Shown here one piece after another: positions 28,853 to 38,140 of a DNA stretch of 64,000 bases (position 1 is its first letter; each line of letters opens with the position of its first letter). A program made the translations under genes and the position numbers. A model generated the notes under the pieces. That model saw only the letters and a list, made by a program, of their open reading frames with translations. It had not been told where the DNA came from and searched no databases. The DNA comes from Panacagrimonas sp046594215 (GTDB taxonomy: Bacteria; Pseudomonadota; Gammaproteobacteria; Nevskiales; Nevskiaceae), in the NCBI GenBank assembly GCA_046594215.1, contig JBKJPX010000008.1, positions 1 through 64,000 on the forward strand, written 5' to 3'.

Positions 28853-29701
28853 ATGGGTCGATCAGGCGCAAAGATTTCTTGCTGGAGGTGTTGCGCCGCG
28901 TTCGCGGTTGTCGTCGCCGCGCCGCGCTGCGTGGATGCCGCGCAGACCGTGGCGCCGCTCGCGGAATGGCAGTACTCGGGCGGGGTGTTGCTGGATCGTA
29001 TGGACCAGCCCGAGGTCCCACAGTGGAGCGTGCAGGTCGGTGGCGGTGTCATGGCCGGACCGCGCTACGAGGGCTCCGGGCGAACCAGCCTCGAGCTCGA
29101 TCCGCTGATCGAGGTGCGTTACCGCGATCTCGCCTTCGCCTCGCTCGGCGAAGGCGTGGGCGTCAACCTCTTCTCGACCCGGCGCAGCCGGGCGGGTGTC
29201 GCCATCACCGCCGACCTGGGACGCAAGGACAGCGACGATCGGCGACTGCGCGGGCTCGGCGACGTGAACGCTGCGCCCGAGCTCAAGCTGTTCGCCGAGA
29301 CGATCCTGTTCCCGGTGACCCTGCGCGTCGATGTGCGTCGTGGCCTGGGCGGTCACGACGGATGGATCGGAGACCTGAGCGCCTACGTGCCGGTGCTGGC
29401 CACCGAGCATGCCGCGGTGCTCGTCGGTCCTTCGGTGACCGTCGCGAATCGTCGCTGGATGCGCGCCTACTTCGGTGTCGACGGCGAACAATCCGCCGAC
29501 TCCGGCCTGGCGCCCTACGCACCCGACGGCGGCTTCGCCAGTGCAAGCCTCGGCGTCACGGCGGCCTGGGCCTTTTCCACGCACTGGTTCGTGGAACTGC
29601 TCGGTGCGTCGCGCTACGCCTTCGACCCGATCGCGCACAGCCCGATCACGCGCCAGCGCAACCAGCTGCTGGCCGCGCTCTACCTGGGCTACGACTTCTG
29701 A
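28853..29701 (+). CDS. MipA/OmpV-family outer-membrane protein
   Basis: Outer-membrane beta-barrel of 282 aa in the MltA-interacting protein family. A signal peptide is followed by family blocks SVQVGGGVMAGPRYEGS (about residues 59-75), LDPLIEVRYRDLAFAS and a C-terminal LAALYLGYDF ending in an aromatic residue as expected for BAM recognition. GGAAG stands before ATG 28853. The start lies just 11 bp from the divergent reductase gene, so its promoter must lie inside that gene. In relatives it scaffolds peptidoglycan enzymes or helps export. Confidence 0.9.
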   Translation: MGRSGAKISCWRCCAAFAVVVAAPRCVDAAQTVAPLAEWQYSGGVLLDRMDQPEVPQWSVQVGGGVMAGPRYEGSGRTSLELDPLIEVRYRDLAFASLGEGVGVNLFSTRRSRAGVAITADLGRKDSDDRRLRGLGDVNAAPELKLFAETILFPVTLRVDVRRGLGGHDGWIGDLSAYVPVLATEHAAVLVGPSVTVANRRWMRAYFGVDGEQSADSGLAPYAPDGGFASASLGVTAAWAFSTHWFVELLGASRYAFDPIAHSPITRQRNQLLAALYLGYDF

Positions 29702-29734
29702 AGAGGAGGGCGTGTTCATCGCTTGGTCGGTGCC

Positions 29735-30916
29735 TCAGCGGCCCGGCGCGGTGACATGGCCCGGCAGGTCCAGCGGCTCGGGACGCGTCGCGGACGTGCG
29801 CAGCCAGGTGGCGATCGCGTCAGCGCCGGTGATCGCGGAGGACACGTTGGTGGGGACGCCGAAGGTCTCGGCGATATACGCCTGCTGCCGCGCGCGGTAG
29901 TCGCCGTGACCCGCGATGGCCTCGGCGATCCGGTCTTCGAGCCCGTCTACCGATTCGATCACCGGCCCGAGCGTCCAGCTGCGGTACGCGCAATCCTTTT
30001 TCCAGTCCACGCGGCGCGGATTGAGGAACAGGCAGGGTCGCGGCCGCGAGACGAACTCCGCGGCCTGGCTGCTGACGTCGCCCAGGTACAGGTTGGCGCC
30101 CATCGTGTACGTCGCGTCGAGGCTGCAGTCACTGCCCAGGTCGATGTGCACGTTGTCGCGCCGTGCGAGGTCTTCGAGCCACGTGAGCCGGGTGGGCATG
30201 CGGCGACCGAACAGCCGGATGTGCGGGGCGAACACCAGGTTGTAGCGGGAGCTGTTGGCGAGCGTCTCGAGCACCTGGCGTCCCACGCGCGGCCAGGACG
30301 ACAGGTTCTGGCGGAAGTGCGGGTTGTAGAGAACGGTCGGGCGGTCGTTGTCGAACAGCGGGCGCGTGGTCTCGCAAGCCCGCGCGCGCAGCCAGTCGAA
30401 CTTCGGATAGATGCCGGTGGCGTAGGCGCCGGGCCGGATCAGGCCCTTGTCCAGCAGGCGCTGCTCGATCTTGGCGCCCGACATCAGCACGAAGTCGAAG
30501 CCGCGCACGCGCGACGAGAAGCCCGACTCCCGATCGCCTGCGCCGTGTCGCGTCCAGATCAGCCGCGTCGACGGCAGGCCCAGCCTGCGCAGGAACAGCG
30601 TGGTCTGCTCGGGCGTCACCACCGCGTCGAAGCCGGCGAAGAAGGCGCGGTTGTGCAGCAGGGTGAGCTGCTTCCAGTGCGCCTCGCCGGTGGCCCCACG
30701 CCAGCGGTCGAAGGGGTGGATCGCCAGCCGGTGAATGCGCAGCGGCGCGTTCGGCAGGTAGCTCGCCAGGATCTCCCTGACGACGCGCTCCTGCGCGTCC
30801 GACACCGTTGCCAGCGTGATCTCGAAGGAAGGATTGCGCGCCGCCAGCTCCGCGGCGATCGGCAGCGCGTGCGGTACCTGGTACAGGTGCGCGATGAAGG
30901 GGAAGACGATCCTCAT
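29735..30916 (-). CDS. CDP-glycerol glycerophosphotransferase-like protein
   Basis: 393-aa GT-B protein related to the CDP-glycerol:poly(glycerophosphate) transferase family. Segments supporting this are RLIWTRHGAGDRESGF (about residues 118-133), VLYNPHFRQNLSSWPR (about 193-208), FAPHIRLF, and MGANLYLGDVSSQAAEFVSR (about 295-314), equivalent to the ligand loop of TagF-like enzymes. It has no teichoic acid context; in Gram-negatives such genes often decorate LPS or O-antigen with phospho-polyols. It converges with the mipA-like gene and precedes 286 bp without a gene (30917-31202). Confidence 0.82.
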   Translation of the reverse strand: MRIVFPFIAHLYQVPHALPIAAELAARNPSFEITLATVSDAQERVVREILASYLPNAPLRIHRLAIHPFDRWRGATGEAHWKQLTLLHNRAFFAGFDAVVTPEQTTLFLRRLGLPSTRLIWTRHGAGDRESGFSSRVRGFDFVLMSGAKIEQRLLDKGLIRPGAYATGIYPKFDWLRARACETTRPLFDNDRPTVLYNPHFRQNLSSWPRVGRQVLETLANSSRYNLVFAPHIRLFGRRMPTRLTWLEDLARRDNVHIDLGSDCSLDATYTMGANLYLGDVSSQAAEFVSRPRPCLFLNPRRVDWKKDCAYRSWTLGPVIESVDGLEDRIAEAIAGHGDYRARQQAYIAETFGVPTNVSSAITGADAIATWLRTSATRPEPLDLPGHVTAPGR

Positions 30917-31202
30917 CGTCGCAGCGCTCCGCCCCGCACGCGGCGACGGTCCGCGACGTCAGCTTCGTTGGGTGTTCGCGCTTTGTCTCGGACTGAGCCA
31001 CAGGCGGATGCGAGGTGGAGCGGCGGCGGGTTCATGCCTGCACCGATGCAAGTCCCTCCCCGCAGCGTCGGCGCCGATTGTCAATTGAATCAAGCCAATG
31101 AATGCGCGCGCATTACGCCGGTCTCAAACGAAAATCCCACGCGGCACGGTTGCTGCGCGCCAGTGCGCAGCACTGCAAGAATTGTCGACGAACGCTGCAG
31201 GC

Positions 31203-31688
31203 TCAGCGGAGCGGTGCCGGGCAACCGGGCACCGGGCCGGCCGGCTGCAGGTGACCCTCGGCATCGATCAACAGCACCACTCGCAGCGCCGGATCGGACA
31301 GGCAGGCCGCGACATAACCGATCGCGTGCGGGGTCTGCGCCACGAAGCGGATCATCGCTGCCTCCGATTCGACGACGTGCGGCGGCAGGACGCCCTGGTA
31401 GTACATCTGGTTCCAATAGTCGTCCATGGCCTCGGGTGTCAGCCGCAGCACCGCGCGCGAGAAGCGCCGCCGGATCGGGGAATCGGCCGGCAGGTTGATC
31501 GGCTGCAGGCGCGCGTCGTCGTCGTACAGTTTCTTGCGCTTGAAGATCAGCGACAGTTCGGTTGCGTCCGGCACATGTCCGGCGTTCGCCGGCACGACCA
31601 CCGCGATCCACGGTTCGGCGGCCGGGGCCGGTGCAGGCCTCGCCAGCAGCAGCACCAGCGCCGGCAGGAGCAGGACGCGCAGGCGCAT
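31203..31688 (-). CDS. phosphate-ABC-type substrate-binding-like secreted protein
   Basis: 161-aa protein with a signal peptide (MRLRVLLLPALVLLLARPAPAPA in two parts, cleavage near residue 23). The mature region has WIAVVVPANAG, LSLIFKRKKLYDDDARL (about 44-60) and IGYVA, resembling the first lobe of PstS-like phosphate-binding proteins (PBP-like). It is much shorter than PstS (over 300 aa), so it carries only one lobe. Its start overlaps the stop of the porin gene (TGATG), so both are translated together, and the divergent NtrBC-like pair may control them. Confidence 0.78.
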   Translation of the reverse strand: MRLRVLLLPALVLLLARPAPAPAAEPWIAVVVPANAGHVPDATELSLIFKRKKLYDDDARLQPINLPADSPIRRRFSRAVLRLTPEAMDDYWNQMYYQGVLPPHVVESEAAMIRFVAQTPHAIGYVAACLSDPALRVVLLIDAEGHLQPAGPVPGCPAPLR

Positions 31689-32764
31689 CAGAACAACACG
31701 GCGATCGAGGCGCGGAATCCCGCCGGGACCTGCGGCCCGTTCTCGGTGGCGACGCTGTACTCCCCCTTGATGATCACCGCCGGCATCGGCCGGAACGCGG
31801 CGCCCGCGAGGTAGAGGTTCAGCGGCTCGTCGGCATCCTGCGGATAGAAGCGTTCGTAGCGGCCCACGGCGTACCAGCGCTCCGACAGCGGCGCCACGAG
31901 CTGGACGTAGAGACCCTGTTCGTCCTGGGAGTCGTGGTTGTGCTTGAGCGTGCGGAAGTCGTACTCGCCCGAGAGCTGCCAGCGCTGCCAGGTCCACGCG
32001 AAGTCTGCGCCGCGCAGTTCCTTGCGCACGTCGCTATCCGATTCCTGCTCGAAGCTCGCATAGGAGACGCCGACCTGCAGGTGCGGCGCCACCGTGGCGG
32101 AGAGGCGCCCGCCGACGGCTTCCTTGAACGTGTCGACCTCGTGGTTGCGGAAGATCTCGTCGCCGGTCGATCCGTAGATGCTGTACTCGATGCCATCCGG
32201 CAGCCAGGGGATCGTCCCGTAGATCATCAGGCCGGTGGCGTTGGTCGGGAACGTCGCCTCGGTGATCAGCGGCCGCGACGTGGTCCACGTCAGCGGTGCG
32301 GCGTGGTTGAGGTTCCAGCGCCCGACCGGCGTCAGGAACTTTCCGAGTCGCACCTTGAACGTGTCGAGCCAGGAGTAGTCGAAGTAAAGACGTTCCGACA
32401 CCACGTGCGCGTCGTCGGTGGTCGAGTGGCCGTGCGCGAGCTGGAACGGTTTCTCGAGATCCGCCTCGGTGAAGAAATGCAGCCGTGCCCCGTTGTCCCA
32501 CCACAGGAATCCGCTCAGGTGATCCACCGCGAGCGAGGTCGGCTGGTCGCGGTCGAGATCCTTGAATGACAGCTCGCCGTAGCCGCCGAGCGTGAAGCCG
32601 GTCTCGCCCAGGTGCAGGCCGTGTCCGAGTTCGTAGTGTTCCGCCAGCGGATCCTGGCCTATCGAAGGCGGCGAGGCCGCGTTCGCCGGCCGGGCGGTGA
32701 TACCGGCCCCGACTGCGAGGACCGGCACGAAAGCGGCGAGGATCCGTCGGAGCATCCGTTTCAT
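31688..32764 (-). CDS. outer-membrane porin-like beta-barrel protein
   Basis: 358-aa outer-membrane protein. The signal peptide ends near ARPANAAS (about residue 30). The mature sequence is a run of amphipathic strands with aromatic girdles (FTLGGYGELSFKDL, RLYFDYSWLDTFKVRLGKFL) and ends ASIAVLF, a C-terminal aromatic typical for BAM substrates. Pattern and length match phosphate- or carboxylate-type porins of the OprO/P-like group annotated as hypothetical; specificity cannot be told. ATG 32764 precedes a small substrate-binding-like gene. A candidate sigma-54 site lies 57-72 bp upstream. Confidence 0.82.
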   Translation of the reverse strand: MKRMLRRILAAFVPVLAVGAGITARPANAASPPSIGQDPLAEHYELGHGLHLGETGFTLGGYGELSFKDLDRDQPTSLAVDHLSGFLWWDNGARLHFFTEADLEKPFQLAHGHSTTDDAHVVSERLYFDYSWLDTFKVRLGKFLTPVGRWNLNHAAPLTWTTSRPLITEATFPTNATGLMIYGTIPWLPDGIEYSIYGSTGDEIFRNHEVDTFKEAVGGRLSATVAPHLQVGVSYASFEQESDSDVRKELRGADFAWTWQRWQLSGEYDFRTLKHNHDSQDEQGLYVQLVAPLSERWYAVGRYERFYPQDADEPLNLYLAGAAFRPMPAVIIKGEYSVATENGPQVPAGFRASIAVLF

Positions 32765-32820
32765 GGTGTGGCTTCCACGACGTGTGCGGAAAAGAACCCG
32801 GCGCGCACGGTAGCGTTACG

Positions 32821-32836
32821 GCGACAGCGCCGCCAG
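32821..32836 (-). promoter_or_regulatory. possible sigma-54 promoter of the porin gene
   Basis: On the minus strand, CTGGCGGCGCTGTCGC carries the invariant GG at -24 and GC at -12 with the right spacing. Other consensus positions are weak, and in GC-rich DNA such a match can arise by chance. The divergent gene pair encodes a sigma-54 response regulator, which makes it worth noting. Confidence 0.25.
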
Positions 32837-32888
32837 CCGCTTTCGTTGGCTTTCCGTTAATCGAAAAACCTTTGCGGATAATCGCGCC

Positions 32889-34676
32889 GTGACCATCCGC
32901 CGCATCCTGCTCATCGCCTTCCTGCTGGTGGGCCTGCTGCCGTCGATCATGCTGACGGTGCTTGCGTTCAACCGGACGCGGCACGCGATGCAGGGCGAGA
33001 TCGACGAGGCCGTCCTGCTGAGTGCGGCGACGGTCTCCGAGGACTTCGACAAGATGCTCGCGGAGCGGCTGCTCAACGCCACGACCTGGAATCACCTTGA
33101 CGTGATGCAGGACCTGCGGCTGGGCGATGTCGACAAGCGCCTGTCGGTCTTCCTCGCCGAGATGAAGCAGCGTTACGGCGGCACCTACCTCGGACTGCAC
33201 GCGGTGGACACCAGGGGTCGCGTGATCGCCAGCAGCGACCCCAAAGCCATCGGCACCCTGCGACCGGCCACGGCTCCCTGGGAGCGGACGCTGCTGCCCG
33301 GCGGCGAGGTGCGATTCGCGCGTCCGCCGGCGGATCGCGCGCACCGGCGGCTGGAGCTGCGCGTCACCATCGACTCGGCCTACGGGCCCGGCGCGCTTGG
33401 CGAACTGGTGCAGGACATCGACTGGTCCGCGGTCGAAGGCCCGCTCGATCGGGCAGCGGACAACTCGCGACAGATCGTGCTGCTCGGTCGCGAAGGGGAG
33501 GTGGTGGCGGCTTCGGCGGAACTGCGCGCACGCGGACTGGACCTCGGCGACAACGCATCCAACTGGATGCCGCCGCCGGCGCCGACGGCGGCGACGCGTG
33601 TGGTGGGCGGTGAGCCCCTGATGGAAGGCAAGGTGATTCTCGGCCACCACGTCTCGCGCGGCGCCGTGGGCTTCGGCGGATTCGGCTGGACCACCGTCCT
33701 CGCGCAGTCGCGCGACATCGCCTTCGCACCCGTGACGCGAATGGCGTGGGTGTTCGCCGGCCTGCTCGCCGCCACGGTCGTGGCCACCATCGCGATGGCG
33801 TTCTGGGTGGCCGGTGTGATCGCGCGCCCGGTCGCGGCGCTGACCCGGTTCACGCGCGACTACCTCAAGCCGGGCGCCTCGGCGCTCCCGCCGACGCAGG
33901 GACCGGGCGAGATCGGCGAACTGCAGCGCAGCTTCGTGCACCTGGTCGACGACCTTCAGCACTCGCAGAATTCGCTGCTGCAGGCCTCGCGCCTGGCGGC
34001 CGTGGGCGAGATCACCGCGCTTCTCGCGCACGAGGTGCGCACGCCGCTGGGCATCCTGCGTTCCTCGGTGCAGATGCTGGCGCAGGAATCGCTGCCTGCG
34101 GCGGATGCCGCCGAACTGCTGCGCATCGTCGAGAGCGAGACCTCGCGGCTCAACCGGCTGGTCAGCTCGATGCTCGACAGCACGCGCACGCGCGACCCGC
34201 AGCTGGAGCCCACCGACGTGCACGCGCTGATCGAGCACGCGCGGACCCTGCTCGCGGCCCAGGCTCGCGAGCGGGGCATCCAGGTGTCGACCGCGTTCGA
34301 TGCGACGCGGGCCGTGGTGGATTGCGACAGCGAGCAGATCACGCAGATCCTGCTGAACCTGGTGATGAACGCCACGCAGATCCTGCCGCGCGGAGGGCGC
34401 GTGGAGCTGCACACCCTCAACGAGGGGCGACGCCTGGTCATCGAGGTCGGCGATGATGGTCCTGGGATCCCTACCGAGGTGCGCGGCAGGTTGTTCGAGC
34501 CTTTCGTCTTCAAGCGCGAGGGTGGGACCGGGCTGGGCCTGGCGGTGGTGCGCAAGATCGCGCGCAGCCACGGCGGAGATGTCACGGTGGAGCAGAGCCG
34601 GCTGGGCGGGGCTTTGTTTCGGGTGTGGCTTCCGCTCGATACTCCGGATTCTTCCAGGAGCGGCAGATCCACATGA
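32889..34676 (+). CDS. sensor histidine kinase (NtrB-like, HAMP)
   Basis: Membrane-bound kinase of 595 aa. TM1 is near residues 5-25, a periplasmic sensor domain of about 250 residues follows (Cache-like, uncertain), TM2 is WVFAGLLAATVVATIAMAFWV in the region of residues 284-304, then a HAMP domain. The H-box HEVRTPLG has His381; N-box LVMNATQIL, G1 GDDGPGIP and G2 GGTGLGLAVV complete the catalytic domain. Start is GTG 32889 without a clear Shine-Dalgarno site. It is coupled to the response regulator by an ATGA overlap and is divergent from the porin pair. Confidence 0.95.
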   Translation: MTIRRILLIAFLLVGLLPSIMLTVLAFNRTRHAMQGEIDEAVLLSAATVSEDFDKMLAERLLNATTWNHLDVMQDLRLGDVDKRLSVFLAEMKQRYGGTYLGLHAVDTRGRVIASSDPKAIGTLRPATAPWERTLLPGGEVRFARPPADRAHRRLELRVTIDSAYGPGALGELVQDIDWSAVEGPLDRAADNSRQIVLLGREGEVVAASAELRARGLDLGDNASNWMPPPAPTAATRVVGGEPLMEGKVILGHHVSRGAVGFGGFGWTTVLAQSRDIAFAPVTRMAWVFAGLLAATVVATIAMAFWVAGVIARPVAALTRFTRDYLKPGASALPPTQGPGEIGELQRSFVHLVDDLQHSQNSLLQASRLAAVGEITALLAHEVRTPLGILRSSVQMLAQESLPAADAAELLRIVESETSRLNRLVSSMLDSTRTRDPQLEPTDVHALIEHARTLLAAQARERGIQVSTAFDATRAVVDCDSEQITQILLNLVMNATQILPRGGRVELHTLNEGRRLVIEVGDDGPGIPTEVRGRLFEPFVFKREGGTGLGLAVVRKIARSHGGDVTVEQSRLGGALFRVWLPLDTPDSSRSGRST

Positions 34677-36043
34677 GCGAGCGGCGGGTGATGGTGGTGG
34701 ATGACGAGCCCAACATGCGCCGGGTTCTCGAGATCATGCTGTCGCGACGCGGCTATCGCACCTACGCCGCCACCAACGGCGTCGATGCTTTCCAGCAGCT
34801 GCTCGAGCAGCCGGTGGACCTCGTCATCAGCGACCTGCGCATGCCCGAGATGGACGGCATCGAGCTGCTTGGAAAGCTTCGCGCGCAGGGCAATGACGTG
34901 CCGCTGATCATGATCACGGCGCAGGGCTCGATCGAGAGCGCGGTGGAGGCGATGCGCCACGGCGCCTGCGATTACCTGCTGCGGCCCTTCGATGTCGAGG
35001 CGCTGGACCTGGCCATCGGCCGCGTGTTCGCGGCGCACGAGGTGCTGCAGGAGAACGACTTCCTGCGCGCGCAGGTGGACAGCCGTTGGGAGGGGCTCGT
35101 GGGAAACAGCGCCGCGCTCAAGCGCGTGCGCGAGATGTCGGCCCAGGTCGCGCCCAGTCGCGCCGCGGTGCTGCTCACCGGCGAGACCGGCACGGGCAAG
35201 GAAGTCGTCGCGCGCGCGATCCATCGGCTGTCGGATCGCGCCGAGCGCCTGTTCGTACCGGTGAACTGCGCCGCGATCCCGGCGGAAATCCTGGAGAGCG
35301 AGCTGTTCGGGCACGAGAAGGGCGCGTTCACGGGCGCCTCGGCGCGGCGCATCGGGAAATTCGAGCTCGCCTCGGGCGGCACGATCTTCCTCGACGAGAT
35401 CACCGAGATGCCGGCGGCATTGCAGTCCAAGCTGCTGCGCGTGCTGCAGGAGAACGTGGTCGAGCGCGTCGGTGGCAACCAGGTCATCGAGCTGGACCTT
35501 CGCGTGATCGCCGCCACCAACCGTCGTCCGCGTGACGCGATCCGCGAGGGACGCCTGCGCGAGGATCTCTATTTCCGCCTCAACGTTTTCTCCATCGACC
35601 TGCCGCCGCTGCGGGAGCGGCTCGAGGACATCCCCAAGCTGGTCGAGCACTTCGTGCGCGTCCACGCGGCGCCGGGGCGACCGCTGCCGGGCGTGTCGGC
35701 CACGGCGCTCGAGTACCTCGCCCGCTACGACTGGCCCGGCAACGTGCGCGAGCTGGGCAACATGGTCGAGCGCGCGCTGATCCTGTCGGGCGGAGGCGCG
35801 CTCGATCTCGCACACTTCCCGATCGATGCCGAGCCGAGCCAGGCCAGCGCGCCGGCGTCCGGGTCGTCAACGCCGACCGACCTGCGCCTGGAGGCGGCGG
35901 TGGGCGAGCTCGAGAGCCGCATGATCGCCGAGGCCCTGCGACGATCGGGCGGCAGCAAGAGCCGCGCGGCGCAGTTGCTCGAGATCAGCGAGCGGTCGGT
36001 CTGGTACAAGATCAAGAAATACGGGCTCGGCGACGCAGGATAG
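34673..36043 (+). CDS. sigma-54-dependent response regulator (NtrC type)
   Basis: 456-aa activator with receiver domain (acid pair D10 D11, phospho-acceptor D54 in ISDLRMPE), AAA+ domain with GETGTGKE (about residues 172-179), intact GAFTGA for sigma-54 contact, GGTIFLDEITEM and RYDWPGNVRELGN, and a C-terminal Fis-type helix-turn-helix (SKSRAAQLLEISERSVWYKI). Start ATG 34673 overlaps the kinase stop by four bases. Partner of the adjacent kinase; the divergent porin and binding-protein genes are likely targets. Confidence 0.95.
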   Translation: MSERRVMVVDDEPNMRRVLEIMLSRRGYRTYAATNGVDAFQQLLEQPVDLVISDLRMPEMDGIELLGKLRAQGNDVPLIMITAQGSIESAVEAMRHGACDYLLRPFDVEALDLAIGRVFAAHEVLQENDFLRAQVDSRWEGLVGNSAALKRVREMSAQVAPSRAAVLLTGETGTGKEVVARAIHRLSDRAERLFVPVNCAAIPAEILESELFGHEKGAFTGASARRIGKFELASGGTIFLDEITEMPAALQSKLLRVLQENVVERVGGNQVIELDLRVIAATNRRPRDAIREGRLREDLYFRLNVFSIDLPPLRERLEDIPKLVEHFVRVHAAPGRPLPGVSATALEYLARYDWPGNVRELGNMVERALILSGGGALDLAHFPIDAEPSQASAPASGSSTPTDLRLEAAVGELESRMIAEALRRSGGSKSRAAQLLEISERSVWYKIKKYGLGDAG

Positions 36044-36151
36044 GTTTCGACAGCGTACGCAGGCTTCATCTGCCCACGCGTCCCCGATCGTGCGGCCGCG
36101 AAGTGCGCTCATCGACGCTCGAGCGTTTCTTCCGCCTGCGAGGTGACGCCG

Positions 36152-36514
36152 TTATTTCGCCGTCACGCGGGCCGTGATCGGAACGCAGAGACTTCCCGTG
36201 ACACCGGCGAAGTCGAGGGTTGGACTGACGTCCACCGAGCCCGCGTCGATGGACTTGCGCAGGGTCGCTGCAAAGGACTCGAGCTCTTCCTTGGTCCTGG
36301 CCTCGATCTCGTAGATCGCCACGAACCCGTGGCGGTCCGCGCTGACGCCCGGGAGCACGGTGACGCCCTTCTCGATGCGATACCGAGTCGCGGACACCAC
36401 GCCGGGGACCGTCGCCACATCCTGGATGTGTTTCTCCGAGTACCAACGATTGAATTCAGCATCCGTATCCGGACCCGTGGCATCGGACAGCACCAGAAAT
36501 ATTGATCGCACCAT
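36152..36514 (-). CDS. Dabb/EthD-like small protein
   Basis: 120-aa ferredoxin-fold protein. FNRWYSEKHIQDVATVPGV (about residues 22-40) is typical for EthD or dimeric alpha-beta barrel proteins, with conserved His in EKHI and the GVVSATRYRI strand. GGGAGAG sits ahead of ATG 36514, which decides this start over 36553. Last gene of the minus-strand cluster beginning at 41403. Such proteins occur with xenobiotic or steroid catabolic enzymes, where they may assist a side step; catalytic role unproven. Confidence 0.82.
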   Translation of the reverse strand: MVRSIFLVLSDATGPDTDAEFNRWYSEKHIQDVATVPGVVSATRYRIEKGVTVLPGVSADRHGFVAIYEIEARTKEELESFAATLRKSIDAGSVDVSPTLDFAGVTGSLCVPITARVTAK

Positions 36515-36575
36515 GTCTCTCTCTCCCATGTTGTCTGGGTGTTCCCGGAACAACCGGAACCCGATGCCGCTGCGT

Positions 36576-37703
36576 CTACCGGTATCGCTGCTTCGTCCCC
36601 GTCTTCGCGGCCGTCACGATGGCCTCGAGCATCCGGTGACGCACGACGGCGTCGTCGAAGCTGGGCAGCACGCGCGGCCTGCCGCCCTTGAGGTCTTCGA
36701 CGAGGTGCGTGTACGCCCGCGCCACGCTCGCTGCGAACGGGTTGTCGGCCAGCGCGTCGCCGATCGGGTTGAACTCCGCGGGCACCGGCATCTCGACCAT
36801 CGCCGGCTCGTTGCCGCGCGCGCCCCGCAGGCCCAGCGGCAGCATCTGGATGTGGCCTCCGCCCGCGGTGATCTGCAGATCCCCCTGTGTGCCGTTGATC
36901 TCCCACAGGAAGTGCGTGCCGCGCGAGAGCCCGCCGCGGAAATGGATCGAGGCCAGCGCGCCGCTCTTCTCGAGGATGCCGCTGATCGCGACCTGGTCGG
37001 CAACGTCGGCGTCGAGCATCCGGCCAGACTCCAGGTGCCGAACCTTCGGCCGCCGCGTCGCGAGCGTGGCAGACAGCTCCGCGAATTCGCCGAGGCACCA
37101 GCAGAACGCATCGATGGTGTGCCCGAACGGAATCGTCAGCATGCTCGCGCCGTTTCTGCGTTCGAGCAGGTAGGCGTAGACGTCGAGTACGTCTGCGCCC
37201 CAGTTGATGGCGTCGGCGACGATGGTCGAGGACAGCACCTCGCCGACGAAGCCCTGTGTGACGAGGGCCTTTGCGTAAGCGACCACGGGCGCGCATCGCG
37301 CCTGCAGCCCGACCGCGGCGTAGACGCCTTTGTCGCGCGCCAACGCGGCCAATTCCTCGGCTTCACGCAGACCGTTGCCGAGGGGCCACTCGCAGTACAC
37401 CGCCTTGCCGGCCTCGATCGCCGGGCGAACCAGCTCGAAGTGATGCGGCACCTTCACCGTGACCGCGACCACGTCGACCTCGGGCAGCGCGATCAGCGGC
37501 CCGGGGCTGTCGAAGGCGCGCGCCACGCCAAACTTGCGCGAGGCCTCGTCGGCAGATTCCCTGCGACTGGTCGACAGCGCGACGAAATCGAGCCGATCCG
37601 CCAAGGCCCGTAGTGCGGGAATGTGCGCGTCCGACGCCCAGCCCCGGTCCGGGCTCGCGCCGATGATGCCGACGCCGATGCGCTTCGCGGAGGTGCGCTT
37701 CAT
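36576..37703 (-). CDS. Gfo/Idh/MocA-family NAD(P)-dependent oxidoreductase
   Basis: 375-aa two-domain oxidoreductase. The Rossmann start is VGIIGASPDRGWA (about residues 11-23, a long GxGxxG variant), DVVAVTVKVPHHFELV contains the cofactor-side strand, and the family EKP motif appears as CEWPLG (Trp for Lys, about residue 104), as in the GAL80/GFO-like branch. HTIDAFCWCLGEF carries the C-terminal His-Asp signature. Starts at ATG 37703, seven bases after the NTF2-like gene. Likely oxidises a sugar-like or cyclic polyol intermediate of the pathway in this cluster. Confidence 0.88.
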   Translation of the reverse strand: MKRTSAKRIGVGIIGASPDRGWASDAHIPALRALADRLDFVALSTSRRESADEASRKFGVARAFDSPGPLIALPEVDVVAVTVKVPHHFELVRPAIEAGKAVYCEWPLGNGLREAEELAALARDKGVYAAVGLQARCAPVVAYAKALVTQGFVGEVLSSTIVADAINWGADVLDVYAYLLERRNGASMLTIPFGHTIDAFCWCLGEFAELSATLATRRPKVRHLESGRMLDADVADQVAISGILEKSGALASIHFRGGLSRGTHFLWEINGTQGDLQITAGGGHIQMLPLGLRGARGNEPAMVEMPVPAEFNPIGDALADNPFAASVARAYTHLVEDLKGGRPRVLPSFDDAVVRHRMLEAIVTAAKTGTKQRYR

Positions 37704-37710
37704 CGGCGCG

Positions 37711-38115
37711 TCATCCGCACAGGATTTCGGTGGCGTGCGTCGTGTCGAGGTATTCCTTGACCATCCTGATCTTTCCGTCGCGGACGATGTGCAGGAAGTG
37801 GTAGAGGTTGTTGTAGACCTTGCCGCTGATCAGCGCGTAGGACTCCGCTTCCATCGCCACGCGATCGCCCTGCGAGGTCCAGCCCGAGGGCGTCATCCGG
37901 ATGCCGCCGGGTGCATTGGCCGACACGCCGTCGAGCAGCGCTTTGAACTGCGTCTTGTCGCGGCTGCCGGCGAGGCAGAACTTCTTCGGGTCGCCGAGGA
38001 TCCACCACGTGAACTCGCGATCGTCCAGCAGTTGGAGCGCGGTGTCGTAGTCGCTGCGTGTGAAGGCCTCCCAAAACGTGGCGACGATGCGCTGGTTGTC
38101 GGTCTCGAGACTCAT
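37711..38115 (-). CDS. NTF2-like/SnoaL-like domain protein
   Basis: 134-aa cone-shaped alpha+beta protein. It opens with NQRIVATFWEAFTRSDYDTALQLLDD and later has YALISGKVYNNLYHFLHIVRDGKIRMVKEYLDT (both quoted in pieces of the family pattern), including the terminal strand with an acidic residue. The ATG at 38115 with upstream GGAG decides the start. Relatives are isomerases, dehydratases or simple ligand binders in secondary or xenobiotic metabolism. Lies between the SDR and Gfo/Idh genes. Confidence 0.85.
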   Translation of the reverse strand: MSLETDNQRIVATFWEAFTRSDYDTALQLLDDREFTWWILGDPKKFCLAGSRDKTQFKALLDGVSANAPGGIRMTPSGWTSQGDRVAMEAESYALISGKVYNNLYHFLHIVRDGKIRMVKEYLDTTHATEILCG

Positions 38116-38140
38116 GAGGGGTTTCTCCAGGCGCGCTGAT

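Noticed and set aside
32034..34571. 845-residue minus-strand frame over the porin-kinase region
   Set aside because: Runs antisense through the kinase gene and out of frame through the porin; no domains.
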